Shown piece by piece: positions 15,828-23,061 of a stretch of DNA of 64,000 bases. The translations under genes were made by a program, and so were the position numbers. Source of the DNA: a virus; IMG/VR virus record IMGVR_UViG_3300009705_000015, positions 1 to 64,000 of that record; one strand, 5' to 3'. The notes beneath the pieces are model-generated. The model saw only the letters and a list, made by a program, of their open reading frames with translations, was not told the origin of the DNA and ran no database searches. Within the stretch, counting starts at the first letter, position 1, and the number at the start of each line of letters is the position of its first letter.

Positions 15828-16378
15828 CCAATCCATTAAGTGTTGAACATCTCTTGCTCGTGCGCTCGTTGTATCGTGAACTTCGTGCCGAGAGGCCAGA
15901 CGAACTCGGTGGGTTGCCATCAGGAACTTCTTGGTTGAGATGGCGATATCTCCGTGAAGGAACTATTCGTGTGCTGGCGCAAGTCAGGCTGAAAGACGAC
16001 GACTTTACGTTGTCGATTAACCGATATGCCTTCGATTATTACTTCGAGGGTTCACCGATACTACTCAAAGGATTGATTCATCACGAACTGATTCACATAG
16101 TTCTCGGTTCGAGCGAGGGTCATGGACCCATGTTCCAAAGGATGGAGAAGTCTTGGATGGAATATCCAGATTACAAATACCACAGAGCCAAGTTCGTGCG
16201 CTCGGTGGAACGGCTTGAACGTGAAAGAGGCAACCTCCATCGCTATGAATGTCCGAATTGCCAAAAGGTATTATTCCGAACAAGGGCTATGTCTCCCGAA
16301 TCGGCTTGTCGAGAGTGCTGCAAAGTATTCAACAAAGGTGTTTGGTGTGAATCCTATGTATTGATAAAGGTGGGATAA
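15800..16378 (+). CDS. SprT-like zinc metallopeptidase
   Basis: 192 residues. GLIHHELIHIVLGSSEGHGPMF near residues 92-113 carries the HExxH-type zinc site (HHELIH) with a further His in GHG, as in SprT/Spartan proteases. A C-terminal zinc ribbon follows (CPNCQ near 152, CREC near 172). Spartan-type enzymes cut DNA-protein crosslinks; in a virus this could clear protein-DNA adducts or host proteins. The ATG at 15800 lies inside the previous gene. The third-ligand region reads GHGPMFQRM, consistent with the family. Confidence 0.8.
   Translation: MEKSRERGLTNPLSVEHLLLVRSLYRELRAERPDELGGLPSGTSWLRWRYLREGTIRVLAQVRLKDDDFTLSINRYAFDYYFEGSPILLKGLIHHELIHIVLGSSEGHGPMFQRMEKSWMEYPDYKYHRAKFVRSVERLERERGNLHRYECPNCQKVLFRTRAMSPESACRECCKVFNKGVWCESYVLIKVG
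16360..16375 (+). promoter_or_regulatory. Promoter for gene 16391
   Basis: TATTGATAAAGGTGGG, overlapping the last codons and stop of the SprT-like gene. GATAAA ends 22 bases before ATG 16391. Confidence 0.6.
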
Positions 16379-16390
16379 CCAGCACGGCTC

Positions 16391-16876
16391 ATGCCGAGAA
16401 AAAAACCACTGATAGGAAAGCGTGAAATGAAGAAAATGTGCCGAACAAATATCCAGATGTCTTTGGAATCCAAAGGACTCCAATGTGAGGATATGACAGC
16501 AGGTTCAATCAAATACACCGTCGCCAGATACCCACATGAAGAGAATCAGATTGTCGCCGCTATCTATGGCTCAATCAAGGGCTGTGCATCGTTATGGATG
16601 AAAGAAGCAGCATTCGCTCAAATCAAAGAATCATTGCCAGCCGATACTATTGTCGAAGATGTCGCATTATTCCGCAGAGGATTTCAATGGGCGGTTCACT
16701 TTGAATCGCACACGGATGAGCGAATCGAATTATGTGTCAATGCCTCGATTAGTGCAGGTAATGTCAGACTCAAAAAAACCGAACTCCGCCGTGCAGATGA
16801 TGTTCGCAGAGATGAAAGTCGTGCAGAGCGTGAAACCAAAATGGCAGAACGCAAGCGTGATTGGAAAGACGCTTGA
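16391..16876 (+). CDS. Hypothetical basic-tailed protein, 161 aa
   Basis: The N-terminus is basic (MPRKKPLIGKREMKKM). Residues 30-110 alternate strands and helices (IVAAIYGSIKGCASLWMKEAAFAQIKESL). The C-terminal 45 residues are a highly charged helix (RRADDVRRDESRAERETK). No enzyme motif. The architecture resembles a small globular domain with a nucleic-acid-binding tail. It is its own transcription unit; the next promoter overlaps its last codons. Confidence 0.6.
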   Translation: MPRKKPLIGKREMKKMCRTNIQMSLESKGLQCEDMTAGSIKYTVARYPHEENQIVAAIYGSIKGCASLWMKEAAFAQIKESLPADTIVEDVALFRRGFQWAVHFESHTDERIELCVNASISAGNVRLKKTELRRADDVRRDESRAERETKMAERKRDWKDA

Positions 16877-16904
16877 TTGATATACCGAACCATTGATATA
16901 GTGG
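16876..16904 (+). promoter_or_regulatory. Two-box promoter for gene 16922
   Basis: ATTGATATACCG at 16876 and CATTGATATAGTGG at 16891, direct repeats 16 bases apart. GATATA is followed by 21 bases and ATG 16922. The clearest example of the promoter architecture. Confidence 0.75.
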
Positions 16905-16921
16905 AACTACTTAGGATGGGT

Positions 16922-18055
16922 ATGGCCACCATACCAGAAACCCAGACCACAGCGATATCGGCACTTGCAGAAGTGCTTGAAGTATTACCGACCAGAAGCC
17001 AAAAGTTCGCCGGAGACCTCGTGTCAAAAGGCAGCAAGTGGGTTCTATCGAGCAAACAAATGTTCTATGTCAACAAGTTCGTCAAAGAAGGCGAAGACGC
17101 AACCTCGACAACAGGCGAAGAGGGCGCTGGTAAAACAATCACCACCGTCAGCACCATCACCCCGTCAACAACCGAGAACATCTCGGAACTGTGCGACCAA
17201 TTAGAAGCAGTTCGACCACACTTGAAATCAAGTGGCCAGAACTTCGCTCAATCCTTGATTCGTCAAGGTCGAAGCAAAGGCTTCTTATCCGCCAAGCAAT
17301 TGCCATTTGTCCATAAAATGATTGCAGAAGGCAATGACATGAAAGGCAAACACGCATCGACAATGGCATCCAGAGATGCGGCTCGTGTGGCTCGTGAAGC
17401 GGCTCGTGAAGCACATCGAATCGCAACCACACCTGTGAGCGATTCAGAAGCAATGACAGGATTTGAAGCAGTTCTCGAATTATTCGACGGTGCTGGTGCA
17501 ACATTAACACGCACCAAAATCCACTTGATTACTGATGATGGCCAAGAAGTCGTTGTTCGCTCGAACCGACGCAACGGCGAATCCAATGATGTTCTCTATA
17601 TCCATAATCATGGCGCTGACTACAACGACCGTGATTCCCAATTCGGACACATCACCAAATCAACCGCAGGCTGGAACTTCACACCAGCAACCACAGAATC
17701 GGTTGTTGCAGTTATGACTCAATTCCGCAATGACCCAATCGCAACGGTTTCAGAGATGGGGCGCAAATCCGGTCGCTGTTGCTTCTGCTCTTTGCCTCTA
17801 ACTGACTTCAAGTCCACCGCACACGGCTATGGACCCATCTGTGCCAAGCATTACGCATTACCATACTCTAAGACCACCGCTATGGTCATTGAAGGCACTA
17901 TCGAAGCACGAGTCGTTGAAGTCGTTATCCTTCGTGATGATGAAGGGAACTACGCTGTCAAAGACCGTTCCACAGGCGAAACAATCTGCACATTCCAATC
18001 CCGTCAAAAGGCAAACGAATATGCAGACCAATTCTCCGTTGTCGAAAAGGTTTGA
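16922..18055 (+). CDS. DUF6011-like zinc-binding protein with duplicated N-terminal module
   Basis: 377 residues; ATG 16922 chosen from its promoter. Two related modules of about 35 residues occur: SQKFAGDLVSKG...LSSKQMFYVNKF near 27 and GQNFAQSLIRQG...LSAKQLPFVHKM near 105. A basic coiled linker (ARVAREAAREAHR) follows. GRCCFCSLPLTDFKSTAHGY near residue 282, followed by GPICAKH, matches the Cys-rich signature of DUF6011. The N-terminal repeats resemble modules accompanying zinc domains in phage single-strand or repair-related proteins of unknown function. Likely nucleic-acid binding. Confidence 0.65.
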   Translation: MATIPETQTTAISALAEVLEVLPTRSQKFAGDLVSKGSKWVLSSKQMFYVNKFVKEGEDATSTTGEEGAGKTITTVSTITPSTTENISELCDQLEAVRPHLKSSGQNFAQSLIRQGRSKGFLSAKQLPFVHKMIAEGNDMKGKHASTMASRDAARVAREAAREAHRIATTPVSDSEAMTGFEAVLELFDGAGATLTRTKIHLITDDGQEVVVRSNRRNGESNDVLYIHNHGADYNDRDSQFGHITKSTAGWNFTPATTESVVAVMTQFRNDPIATVSEMGRKSGRCCFCSLPLTDFKSTAHGYGPICAKHYALPYSKTTAMVIEGTIEARVVEVVILRDDEGNYAVKDRSTGETICTFQSRQKANEYADQFSVVEKV

Positions 18056-18094
18056 ACAGATAGATTGAATGTGGGCGGCTTGCCTCCTTGTATT

Positions 18095-19630
18095 ATGAGC
18101 AAGGCTGGCAATGCTGTTCTCACAGGCGAACAAGCGAGGGAGATTGCTCTCTATCCAGACCGTTGGGCTTCTTATTTCAGAACCATCAACGGCAAAGCAT
18201 TCTTGCTGGGAGAGCGACCGTATCTCCAAGAAGTCTATCGCCACTTTGGTGCAACCGAGCGCAATGACATAACGAAAGTGATTGTTCTCAAGTGTTCTCG
18301 CAAGGTTGAAAAAACTGAAACCATCTGCAACATTCTCCTGTATGGGTTGCTCAACATTCCATACTTCAATGCGGTCTATACTGCGCCCAGACAACCGCAA
18401 GTGAGCCGATTCGTCGAGGAACGGTTCAATGGGGCTATGATGAGTTCGGTGAACAATGGATGCCTTCTAAAGCAGCGTATCAAGACAAGCGTGAGCCACC
18501 AGACATTCGATGTTGGTGCAAGGTCTTTGAATCACTTCTATGCCTATTCAAATTGGGGAGATGCACATGGGCTTCTTGGTATCGCCGCAGACCTGTGTTG
18601 CATTGACGAATATCAGGATTGCGACCCAGACGTTCTCCCGATGCTGATGGAGATGCTCACCCAATCGAACTTCAAAATAGTGCTTGTATCTGGCACAGCC
18701 CGTGAACAAGGCTCGGAGTTCTGGAGGCTTTGGGAATCCAGCACGAAGGGCGAATGGGATGGCAGCCAATGGGTGCATCAAAACGGCGGTGCAACGCAAG
18801 TTCAGAACATCTATGGCTATCACATAACCCAATTGATTCATCCATCCGTGTCAGACGCCGATATAGAGCAAAAGCGAGGAACATACTCGCCTCGTCGATT
18901 TCAAAACGAAGTGCTTGGCGAGTTCTTTGCCGGTTCTGCAAAACCTCTCACGTTCGATGTTGCGTTGAATTGTATTGACCCCAATAAGTTCCCAGCGGAG
19001 TCTCTGGCGATTCCAGCAGAATCGGTCATGGGAATTGATTGGGGATTGACAACGACAATCGTGATTTGCAGCAAGGATGGAAAAGAGATATTGAATGCAA
19101 TACGGATTGAGGCGAGAGGCGATGGAGAATTGGATGAAGTCGCCAGAATCAAAGAACTAATTCTCCGATACAATTGCGTGAAGGTCGTGTGCGATATCGG
19201 ATATGGTGCAAGACAAACAAAGGAACTCCAAGACGAGTTCGCCGACCGTGTTTGCTCGTGCTATTATTCATCTCGACCAATGACTCCATATCAGTTCAAG
19301 CGAAGAGATAACAACCGCAACATAATCAATATGGCCGTTGTCGATAGGACAACGTATGTGGAAAAAACGCTTGAAATTATCAAGAACAAGGAAATCTCTC
19401 TCCCATTCAAAGACCGAGATTTGGAATGGGTTCTCCATGAATGGTGCGCCATCAACAGTTCGGTCGAAGACGACATGAAAAGCCAGAGACAATTGCGAGG
19501 GCAAACCTTGACCAAGTATGGTCGAGATGGCGACGACCACGCATTCCACGCCCTGCTGTATGCGTTGCTGGCTATCGAGATGATGGATGAGGGTGGCGGA
19601 TTGCCAACCATGAGAACCTTTGGTGCTTAG
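18095..19630 (+). CDS. terL: Terminase large subunit (packaging ATPase-nuclease)
   Basis: 511 residues from ATG 18095; the frame is open from a TTG at 18065. The ATPase half has CSRKVEKTET near 67 in the Walker A position, IDEYQ near 170 as Walker B and VSGTAREQ near 197 as the coupling motif. The RNase H-fold nuclease half has the three acidic positions GIDWG near 312, VCDIGYG near 365 and DGDDHAFHALL near 478. This motor cuts and pumps viral DNA into proheads through the portal. The usual glycine before the Walker A lysine is replaced by glutamate (VEKT instead of VGKT), which is odd. It is followed tail-to-tail by a - strand gene. Confidence 0.9.
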   Translation: MSKAGNAVLTGEQAREIALYPDRWASYFRTINGKAFLLGERPYLQEVYRHFGATERNDITKVIVLKCSRKVEKTETICNILLYGLLNIPYFNAVYTAPRQPQVSRFVEERFNGAMMSSVNNGCLLKQRIKTSVSHQTFDVGARSLNHFYAYSNWGDAHGLLGIAADLCCIDEYQDCDPDVLPMLMEMLTQSNFKIVLVSGTAREQGSEFWRLWESSTKGEWDGSQWVHQNGGATQVQNIYGYHITQLIHPSVSDADIEQKRGTYSPRRFQNEVLGEFFAGSAKPLTFDVALNCIDPNKFPAESLAIPAESVMGIDWGLTTTIVICSKDGKEILNAIRIEARGDGELDEVARIKELILRYNCVKVVCDIGYGARQTKELQDEFADRVCSCYYSSRPMTPYQFKRRDNNRNIINMAVVDRTTYVEKTLEIIKNKEISLPFKDRDLEWVLHEWCAINSSVEDDMKSQRQLRGQTLTKYGRDGDDHAFHALLYALLAIEMMDEGGGLPTMRTFGA

Positions 19631-19956
19631 AGACCAAGCAATCTGGCTTCTGTTGCATCTCGCATCTCGGTGATGATTTGCATTCGGCGTTCACATCTCT
19701 TTTCCAATTTGGCAACATCGGTTGATTTGGACCCCATGTCTCGCCAATCGACAATGACCAATTTTGTTTCAACGAACTCTTGGCAATCATGGCAGAACCA
19801 ACGAGTCCATTTACACTGCACCTTCGCTTTAATGTTGTCAGTAATTTGTTGAACAAGGAGATTGCATTCGCAGGCTCCGCAGCGTCTTTCTTTATACACA
19901 TAACCTAAATCAAGAAGTCCGTTTTCATCTCTTTCTGTTAGTTCTGGTTGCGTCAT
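19627..19956 (-). CDS. Zinc-ribbon protein on the opposite strand, 109 aa
   Basis: Starts at MTQPELTERDENG; the frame extends 17 codons further upstream. Residues 20-60 contain CGACECN and CHDCQEFVET, two Cys pairs forming a zinc ribbon with the basic-aromatic KWTRWF before the second pair. The C-terminus is a charged helix (KLEKRCERRMQIITEMRD). Its end overlaps the last bases of the terminase gene on the other strand. It may be expressed divergently from the RNA locus at 20037. Function unknown. Confidence 0.65.
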   Translation of the reverse strand: MTQPELTERDENGLLDLGYVYKERRCGACECNLLVQQITDNIKAKVQCKWTRWFCHDCQEFVETKLVIVDWRDMGSKSTDVAKLEKRCERRMQIITEMRDATEARLLGL

Positions 19957-20020
19957 TTGTCTATACCCTCTGTGCTGACCCACCTCGTTGTAGTATATCA
20001 AACCCATTGATATTACTCAC

Positions 20021-20050
20021 CATTGATACACCGGCACATTGATATAGTGG
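20021..20050 (+). promoter_or_regulatory. Two-box promoter for the structured locus at 20051
   Basis: CATTGATACACC at 20021 and CATTGATATAGTGG at 20037, 16 bases apart. No start codon in a plausible gene lies 21-23 bases downstream; a structured non-coding stretch does. Confidence 0.65.
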
Positions 20051-20265
20051 TGGTGCGTGGTGTGGTTTGTAGCAGACAACCACCACCTGCGAGCGAAATC
20101 GACGAAGCGCATTGAGCGCAGACTCCTAAGCCGCCTGTGGGGTCGGCTGCTACAATTCCAGACCAGCGCACCGGCAAACCACAGGCGACGGCTTAGTGGG
20201 GAGTTCACGAGGTTGGCTGGGAATCCTTTTCACCAATCCATAAAAAACCCCAGCGCCAATGTTAT
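20051..20265 (+). ncRNA. Candidate structured RNA or structured leader
   Basis: About 215 bases with strong complementary arms. GTGGTGGT (20047) pairs with ACCACCAC (20079); GCGC (20107) with GCGC (20116); ACTCC, TAAGCCG and CCTGTGG (20122-20140) pair in order with CCACAGG (20179), CGGCTTA (20189) and GGAGT (20200), 19 pairs in all. GTAGCAG (20069) can pair with CTGCTAC (20147) inside the loop of that arm, which would form a pseudoknot. The promoter just upstream is of the standard type. The region ends with CCATAAAAAACCCC at 20238. It is either an independent RNA or the 5' leader of gene 20270. Confidence 0.55.
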
Positions 20266-20269
20266 TGGT

Positions 20270-21184
20270 ATGGGCGACGATGAGGTTGATTTAACAGAAC
20301 TGTCAGCCCGTGCTGAATTGCTTGCAGAAGCATCTGGGAGAGATGCCAAAGCGGTTCTCGCCGATTTGCTCGACGACGGTGAGATGAATTGGTCGAATGA
20401 AAAACAAGGAGTCTTGGATAGGGCTAATGAGCAAGCCAAGAAGTTCAAGGCTCTCCTTATGACTCTCATTCCCATCATTGCTCTTGTCATAGGCGGAGGG
20501 GGTCTGGAGATGCTTGGAATCGACTTGATGGGTTCGGATGATATAGACGAAGCAGAACGTCAAGACGAGCCTGTAATCACCATATTCTGGGGCTGTATGG
20601 ATTCGACCGCCGAGAATTACGATTCAATGGCCAATGAGGATGATGGCTCGTGCCAATATCCACCACCACCACCGCCTCCACCAGAACCAATCTATGGTTG
20701 CACGGACCCAGCAGCAAACAATTACAATGAGACAGCAACAGATGATGATGGTTCATGTGAATATGACTCATATCAAAATCCAGATAACGGCACTGAATCT
20801 GGCAATGAATCTGGCAATGAAACCGAACCAGCCTGCAATTTATCAGCACTATTCTATCATAGTGAAATCATCTGGACAGAAGAGGACAACAAAACATTGG
20901 CAACGGTTCGATGGGATGCCGATTTGAACTGCGACCTGACTCACCATATCGAAGTCGATATAACCATCAAGAATGAATCTGGAGATGTTGTTCGCTCAAT
21001 TTTCACCGGCTACAATACAACATATCAAGACCCAGATTGGAAAACATGGACTTGGGATGGTGCGATAACAAACGAAACCTATTCGTTTTGCCTTAGCATT
21101 TGGCTTGAGAAGGATGGCGAATGGTTCAATACAGATGAAACCAAACATGAAAATCAAATTGCCAAAGTTCCTGAATCGGAATAA
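20270..21184 (+). CDS. Membrane-anchored, N-glycosylation-rich surface protein with GCTDP/DDGSC repeats
   Basis: 304 residues from ATG 20270; the frame opens earlier but would run through the structured region. Residues 1-60 are acidic and helical. A membrane segment (ALLMTLIPIIALVIGGGG) follows near 62. Two repeats begin GCMDSTAENYDS and GCTDPAANNYNE, each ending with DDGSC, a pattern common in secreted proteins of marine microbes. A run of eight prolines separates them. The C-terminal domain is beta-rich with at least eight N-x-S/T sequons, as expected for archaeal N-glycosylation. Probably type-I-like with the repeats outside the cell; may be a virion or host-surface protein. Confidence 0.7.
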   Translation: MGDDEVDLTELSARAELLAEASGRDAKAVLADLLDDGEMNWSNEKQGVLDRANEQAKKFKALLMTLIPIIALVIGGGGLEMLGIDLMGSDDIDEAERQDEPVITIFWGCMDSTAENYDSMANEDDGSCQYPPPPPPPPEPIYGCTDPAANNYNETATDDDGSCEYDSYQNPDNGTESGNESGNETEPACNLSALFYHSEIIWTEEDNKTLATVRWDADLNCDLTHHIEVDITIKNESGDVVRSIFTGYNTTYQDPDWKTWTWDGAITNETYSFCLSIWLEKDGEWFNTDETKHENQIAKVPESE

Positions 21185-21221
21185 TACACGACTATTGTAT
21201 TAAACCCCAGCCGATTCACCA

Positions 21222-21440
21222 ATGGATATGGAAATCGAAACCATTCTCTTAATCGCAACCGCCGTAGCAATACCAACAGGGCTTTGGCTCAAAGAGCGAT
21301 ACACACGTTTGATGGCCGATGGTAAAATCACACTTGATGAAGTCATAGGTGAAATCAAAGCAATCGGAGATAAAGCAGAAGAAGTCAAAGCAGAAGTCGA
21401 AGAGATAGTCGAGTCAGATGGTGAGGCTGTTGTCGAATAA
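21222..21440 (+). CDS. Small membrane protein, 72 aa (holin-like candidate)
   Basis: One N-terminal membrane segment (ILLIATAVAIPTGLWL) followed by a basic stop and a charged coiled-coil (IKAIGDKAEEVKAEVEEI). TATTAAACC upstream is a possible TATA. It overlaps the next membrane gene, so the three membrane genes 21222-22236 form one operon. Similar groups of small membrane proteins with coiled coils often act as holins or in superinfection exclusion; which role applies cannot be told. Confidence 0.6.
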   Translation: MDMEIETILLIATAVAIPTGLWLKERYTRLMADGKITLDEVIGEIKAIGDKAEEVKAEVEEIVESDGEAVVE

Positions 21441-21939
21441 GAAGGGAATGTCCTTCAACGACCGCCTGATGCTTCTGGTGGGAGTTCCTGTCGTGCTGGC
21501 ATGGATGGGCTTCGCCTGTCTTGTCATTTGGTATGGTCTGCATTCATCTGCAGTTCTTGTCAACATCAAGGATTATACAACCCTCATAGCCATCATTGGT
21601 GGACCCGCTTTGCTCATCCTCACATCTATTCTTGAACTGTGGAAAAACGAACAGAATCAAGAGATTGGTTCGATGCCAGAGTATTGGGAACATCAAAACA
21701 CCGATATTCAAAATCAGGCCGCACATCTCCGAATGGTCGAAACCAAAAACCAGCAGCACGAGCAGATTCTCGAAGCAGAGCGACAGGCTGTGGCATTGGG
21801 TCTTATTGGCCTCGATACGGACCCAGCAGCAGAACGTGGAGAAGAGGCTAATTCTCAAACCATCGAAAATCCAACCGTTGACGAATTGGATGCAATCGAC
21901 GAATTGGAATCGCTTGACATCGAGAACTTGTCAGAATAA
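21418..21939 (+). CDS. Two-segment membrane protein, 173 aa
   Basis: Two membrane helices, LMLLVGVPVVLAWMGFACLV near 18 and LIAIIGGPALLILTSILEL near 57, then a long cytoplasmic coiled-coil and very acidic tail (DELDAIDELESLDIENLSE). An internal ATG at 21448 with AAGGGA before it is an alternative start. The overlap with 21222 implies coupling. The topology fits a holin or membrane spanin-like protein of an archaeal virus, inferred only. Confidence 0.6.
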   Translation: MVRLLSNKKGMSFNDRLMLLVGVPVVLAWMGFACLVIWYGLHSSAVLVNIKDYTTLIAIIGGPALLILTSILELWKNEQNQEIGSMPEYWEHQNTDIQNQAAHLRMVETKNQQHEQILEAERQAVALGLIGLDTDPAAERGEEANSQTIENPTVDELDAIDELESLDIENLSE

Positions 21940-21954
21940 AATTGAGATGATATT

Positions 21955-22236
21955 ATGCCGAATCCTGAAATCGACAACAACCATTTATTCCAATGGACCC
22001 AAGCGATTCACAGGGATTTATCCAACCTGCGTGATAATCACTTGGCTCATATTGCTGACGACTTGACGACCCTGAAACATGATGTGGCTCGGCTCAAAAT
22101 TGATGTTGTTGAACTGAAAGAGATTAAAATTGATGTGCTTGCTGTGATTCGCAGATATTCGAGGCGAGCGATTCTATTCATACTTGCAGGTGTCGCCGCT
22201 GGTTTGGGTGTTCCTGAATTGGTGGGGTTGTTTTGA
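21955..22236 (+). CDS. XhlA/holin-like protein, 93 aa
   Basis: A 65-residue amphipathic coiled coil (LTTLKHDVARLKIDVVELKEIKID) precedes a single C-terminal membrane helix (AILFILAGVAAGLGVPELVGLF). This order and length match the hemolysin XhlA/holin-accessory type. It is the third membrane gene in the operon and is joined to the next small gene by a TTGA overlap. Confidence 0.6.
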   Translation: MPNPEIDNNHLFQWTQAIHRDLSNLRDNHLAHIADDLTTLKHDVARLKIDVVELKEIKIDVLAVIRRYSRRAILFILAGVAAGLGVPELVGLF

Positions 22237-22370
22237 CCATCACCTCACCAATTAGACCTGATGATTGCCCTCCTGACGTTCACGATTGCCTCAAGAACAA
22301 AACACGCCTTGCCGATATGTGCATCAAGTGTCTTGTTCACCAAGCATCTCTCTGGGGGCGACCATACTAA
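22233..22370 (+). CDS. Small Cys/His protein, 45 aa, TTG start
   Basis: The TTG at 22233 overlaps the previous TGA (TTGA). The product has DDCPPDVHDC and DMCIKCLVH, a pattern of four cysteines and two histidines suitable for one zinc ion. Its TAA overlaps the ATG of the next zinc protein (TAATG). The tight overlaps on both sides support coding despite the short length. Confidence 0.5.
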   Translation: MTITSPIRPDDCPPDVHDCLKNKTRLADMCIKCLVHQASLWGRPY

Positions 22371-22516
22371 TGCCTCTCGTCTTGGCCAAGTGTCCGGCCT
22401 GTGGCCATGAAAAGTGGACTCGCTCGAACCGACCTAAGTGTGGTTCAAATCAATGCGGGAGACCGCATGGAAACATGAAAATAGTTCAGACCGATAGCAA
22501 GCCCAATTGGGATTGA
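22370..22516 (+). CDS. Small zinc-ribbon protein, 48 aa
   Basis: CPACGHEKWTR near residue 8 and CGSNQCGR near 24 form a compact zinc ribbon with basic surroundings. ATG 22370 overlaps the previous stop. A longer in-frame extension upstream overlaps the neighbour and is unlikely. It could bind nucleic acid or a polymerase. Confidence 0.6.
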   Translation: MPLVLAKCPACGHEKWTRSNRPKCGSNQCGRPHGNMKIVQTDSKPNWD

Positions 22517-22519
22517 TAT

Positions 22520-22847
22520 GTTCATCGAAATAATTTGCCGATTCGCTATGCGCTATCGACAATGGAGATTCAAGAAGTGAACCCAACCGCCCCATCCCCC
22601 GATATTAGCGGAGGCGAGCGACGAGACTGCCTTAGACCATCCTCCAATTCCCGCACAGATTGTTTGCTTTGGGTCTCTTATGTGAGGTGGCCGTCATGTT
22701 TGGCGACGGTCAGGTTCTGGCAGAGACGAACACTACAACACCTCGACACTTCGCATCTCCCATCCATCCACGCCTGTTGCTCGGATTTCAGTTCTTGCGC
22801 CTGTGGGTTGGTCGGGTTGTTCGCCTCTATTCTGATGCTGGAGATGA
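22520..22847 (-). ncRNA. Candidate RNA locus on the - strand
   Basis: A two-box promoter on the - strand (22848-22877) points into this stretch, which has no credible gene on that strand. Possible helices are CCGTC (22691) with GACGG (22705) and GAGAC (22623) with GTCTC (22673). The + strand frames at 22535 and 22660 look unlike real genes (Cys- and Ser-rich, poor composition). The evidence for structure is weaker than for the loci at 20051, 45271 and 48160; the 3' end is unknown. Confidence 0.35.
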
Positions 22848-22877
22848 TACTATATCAATTGTTCGGTCTATCAATGT
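22848..22877 (-). promoter_or_regulatory. Two-box promoter pointing left
   Basis: Read on the - strand: CATTGATAGACCG then, about 16 bases on, CAATTGATATAGT. It matches the promoter architecture of the + strand units. The gap 22878-23061 that follows contains nothing else recognisable apart from ACTCTCGAGAATCGGGAGGGT near 22961, a short inverted repeat. Confidence 0.5.
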
Positions 22878-23061
22878 TGAATATCACAATAGCAATGTTC
22901 TTATACTCGTGGCCTCACCCATAGATTGTCGGGGAACAGCGACAATTCTCACAAACGGCACTCTCGAGAATCGGGAGGGTGTGGACTGCGTGGACTGAAC
23001 AAATCAATTCTCACGTTCTCAATTGCCAATGCAATTAAACCATGAGGCGCAACCACCAATC

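Noticed and set aside
22535-22998. Frames of 129 and 112 codons
   Set aside because: Cys/Ser/Trp-rich composition unlike neighbouring genes, no RBS or TATA at the start, and they run antisense to a - strand promoter.
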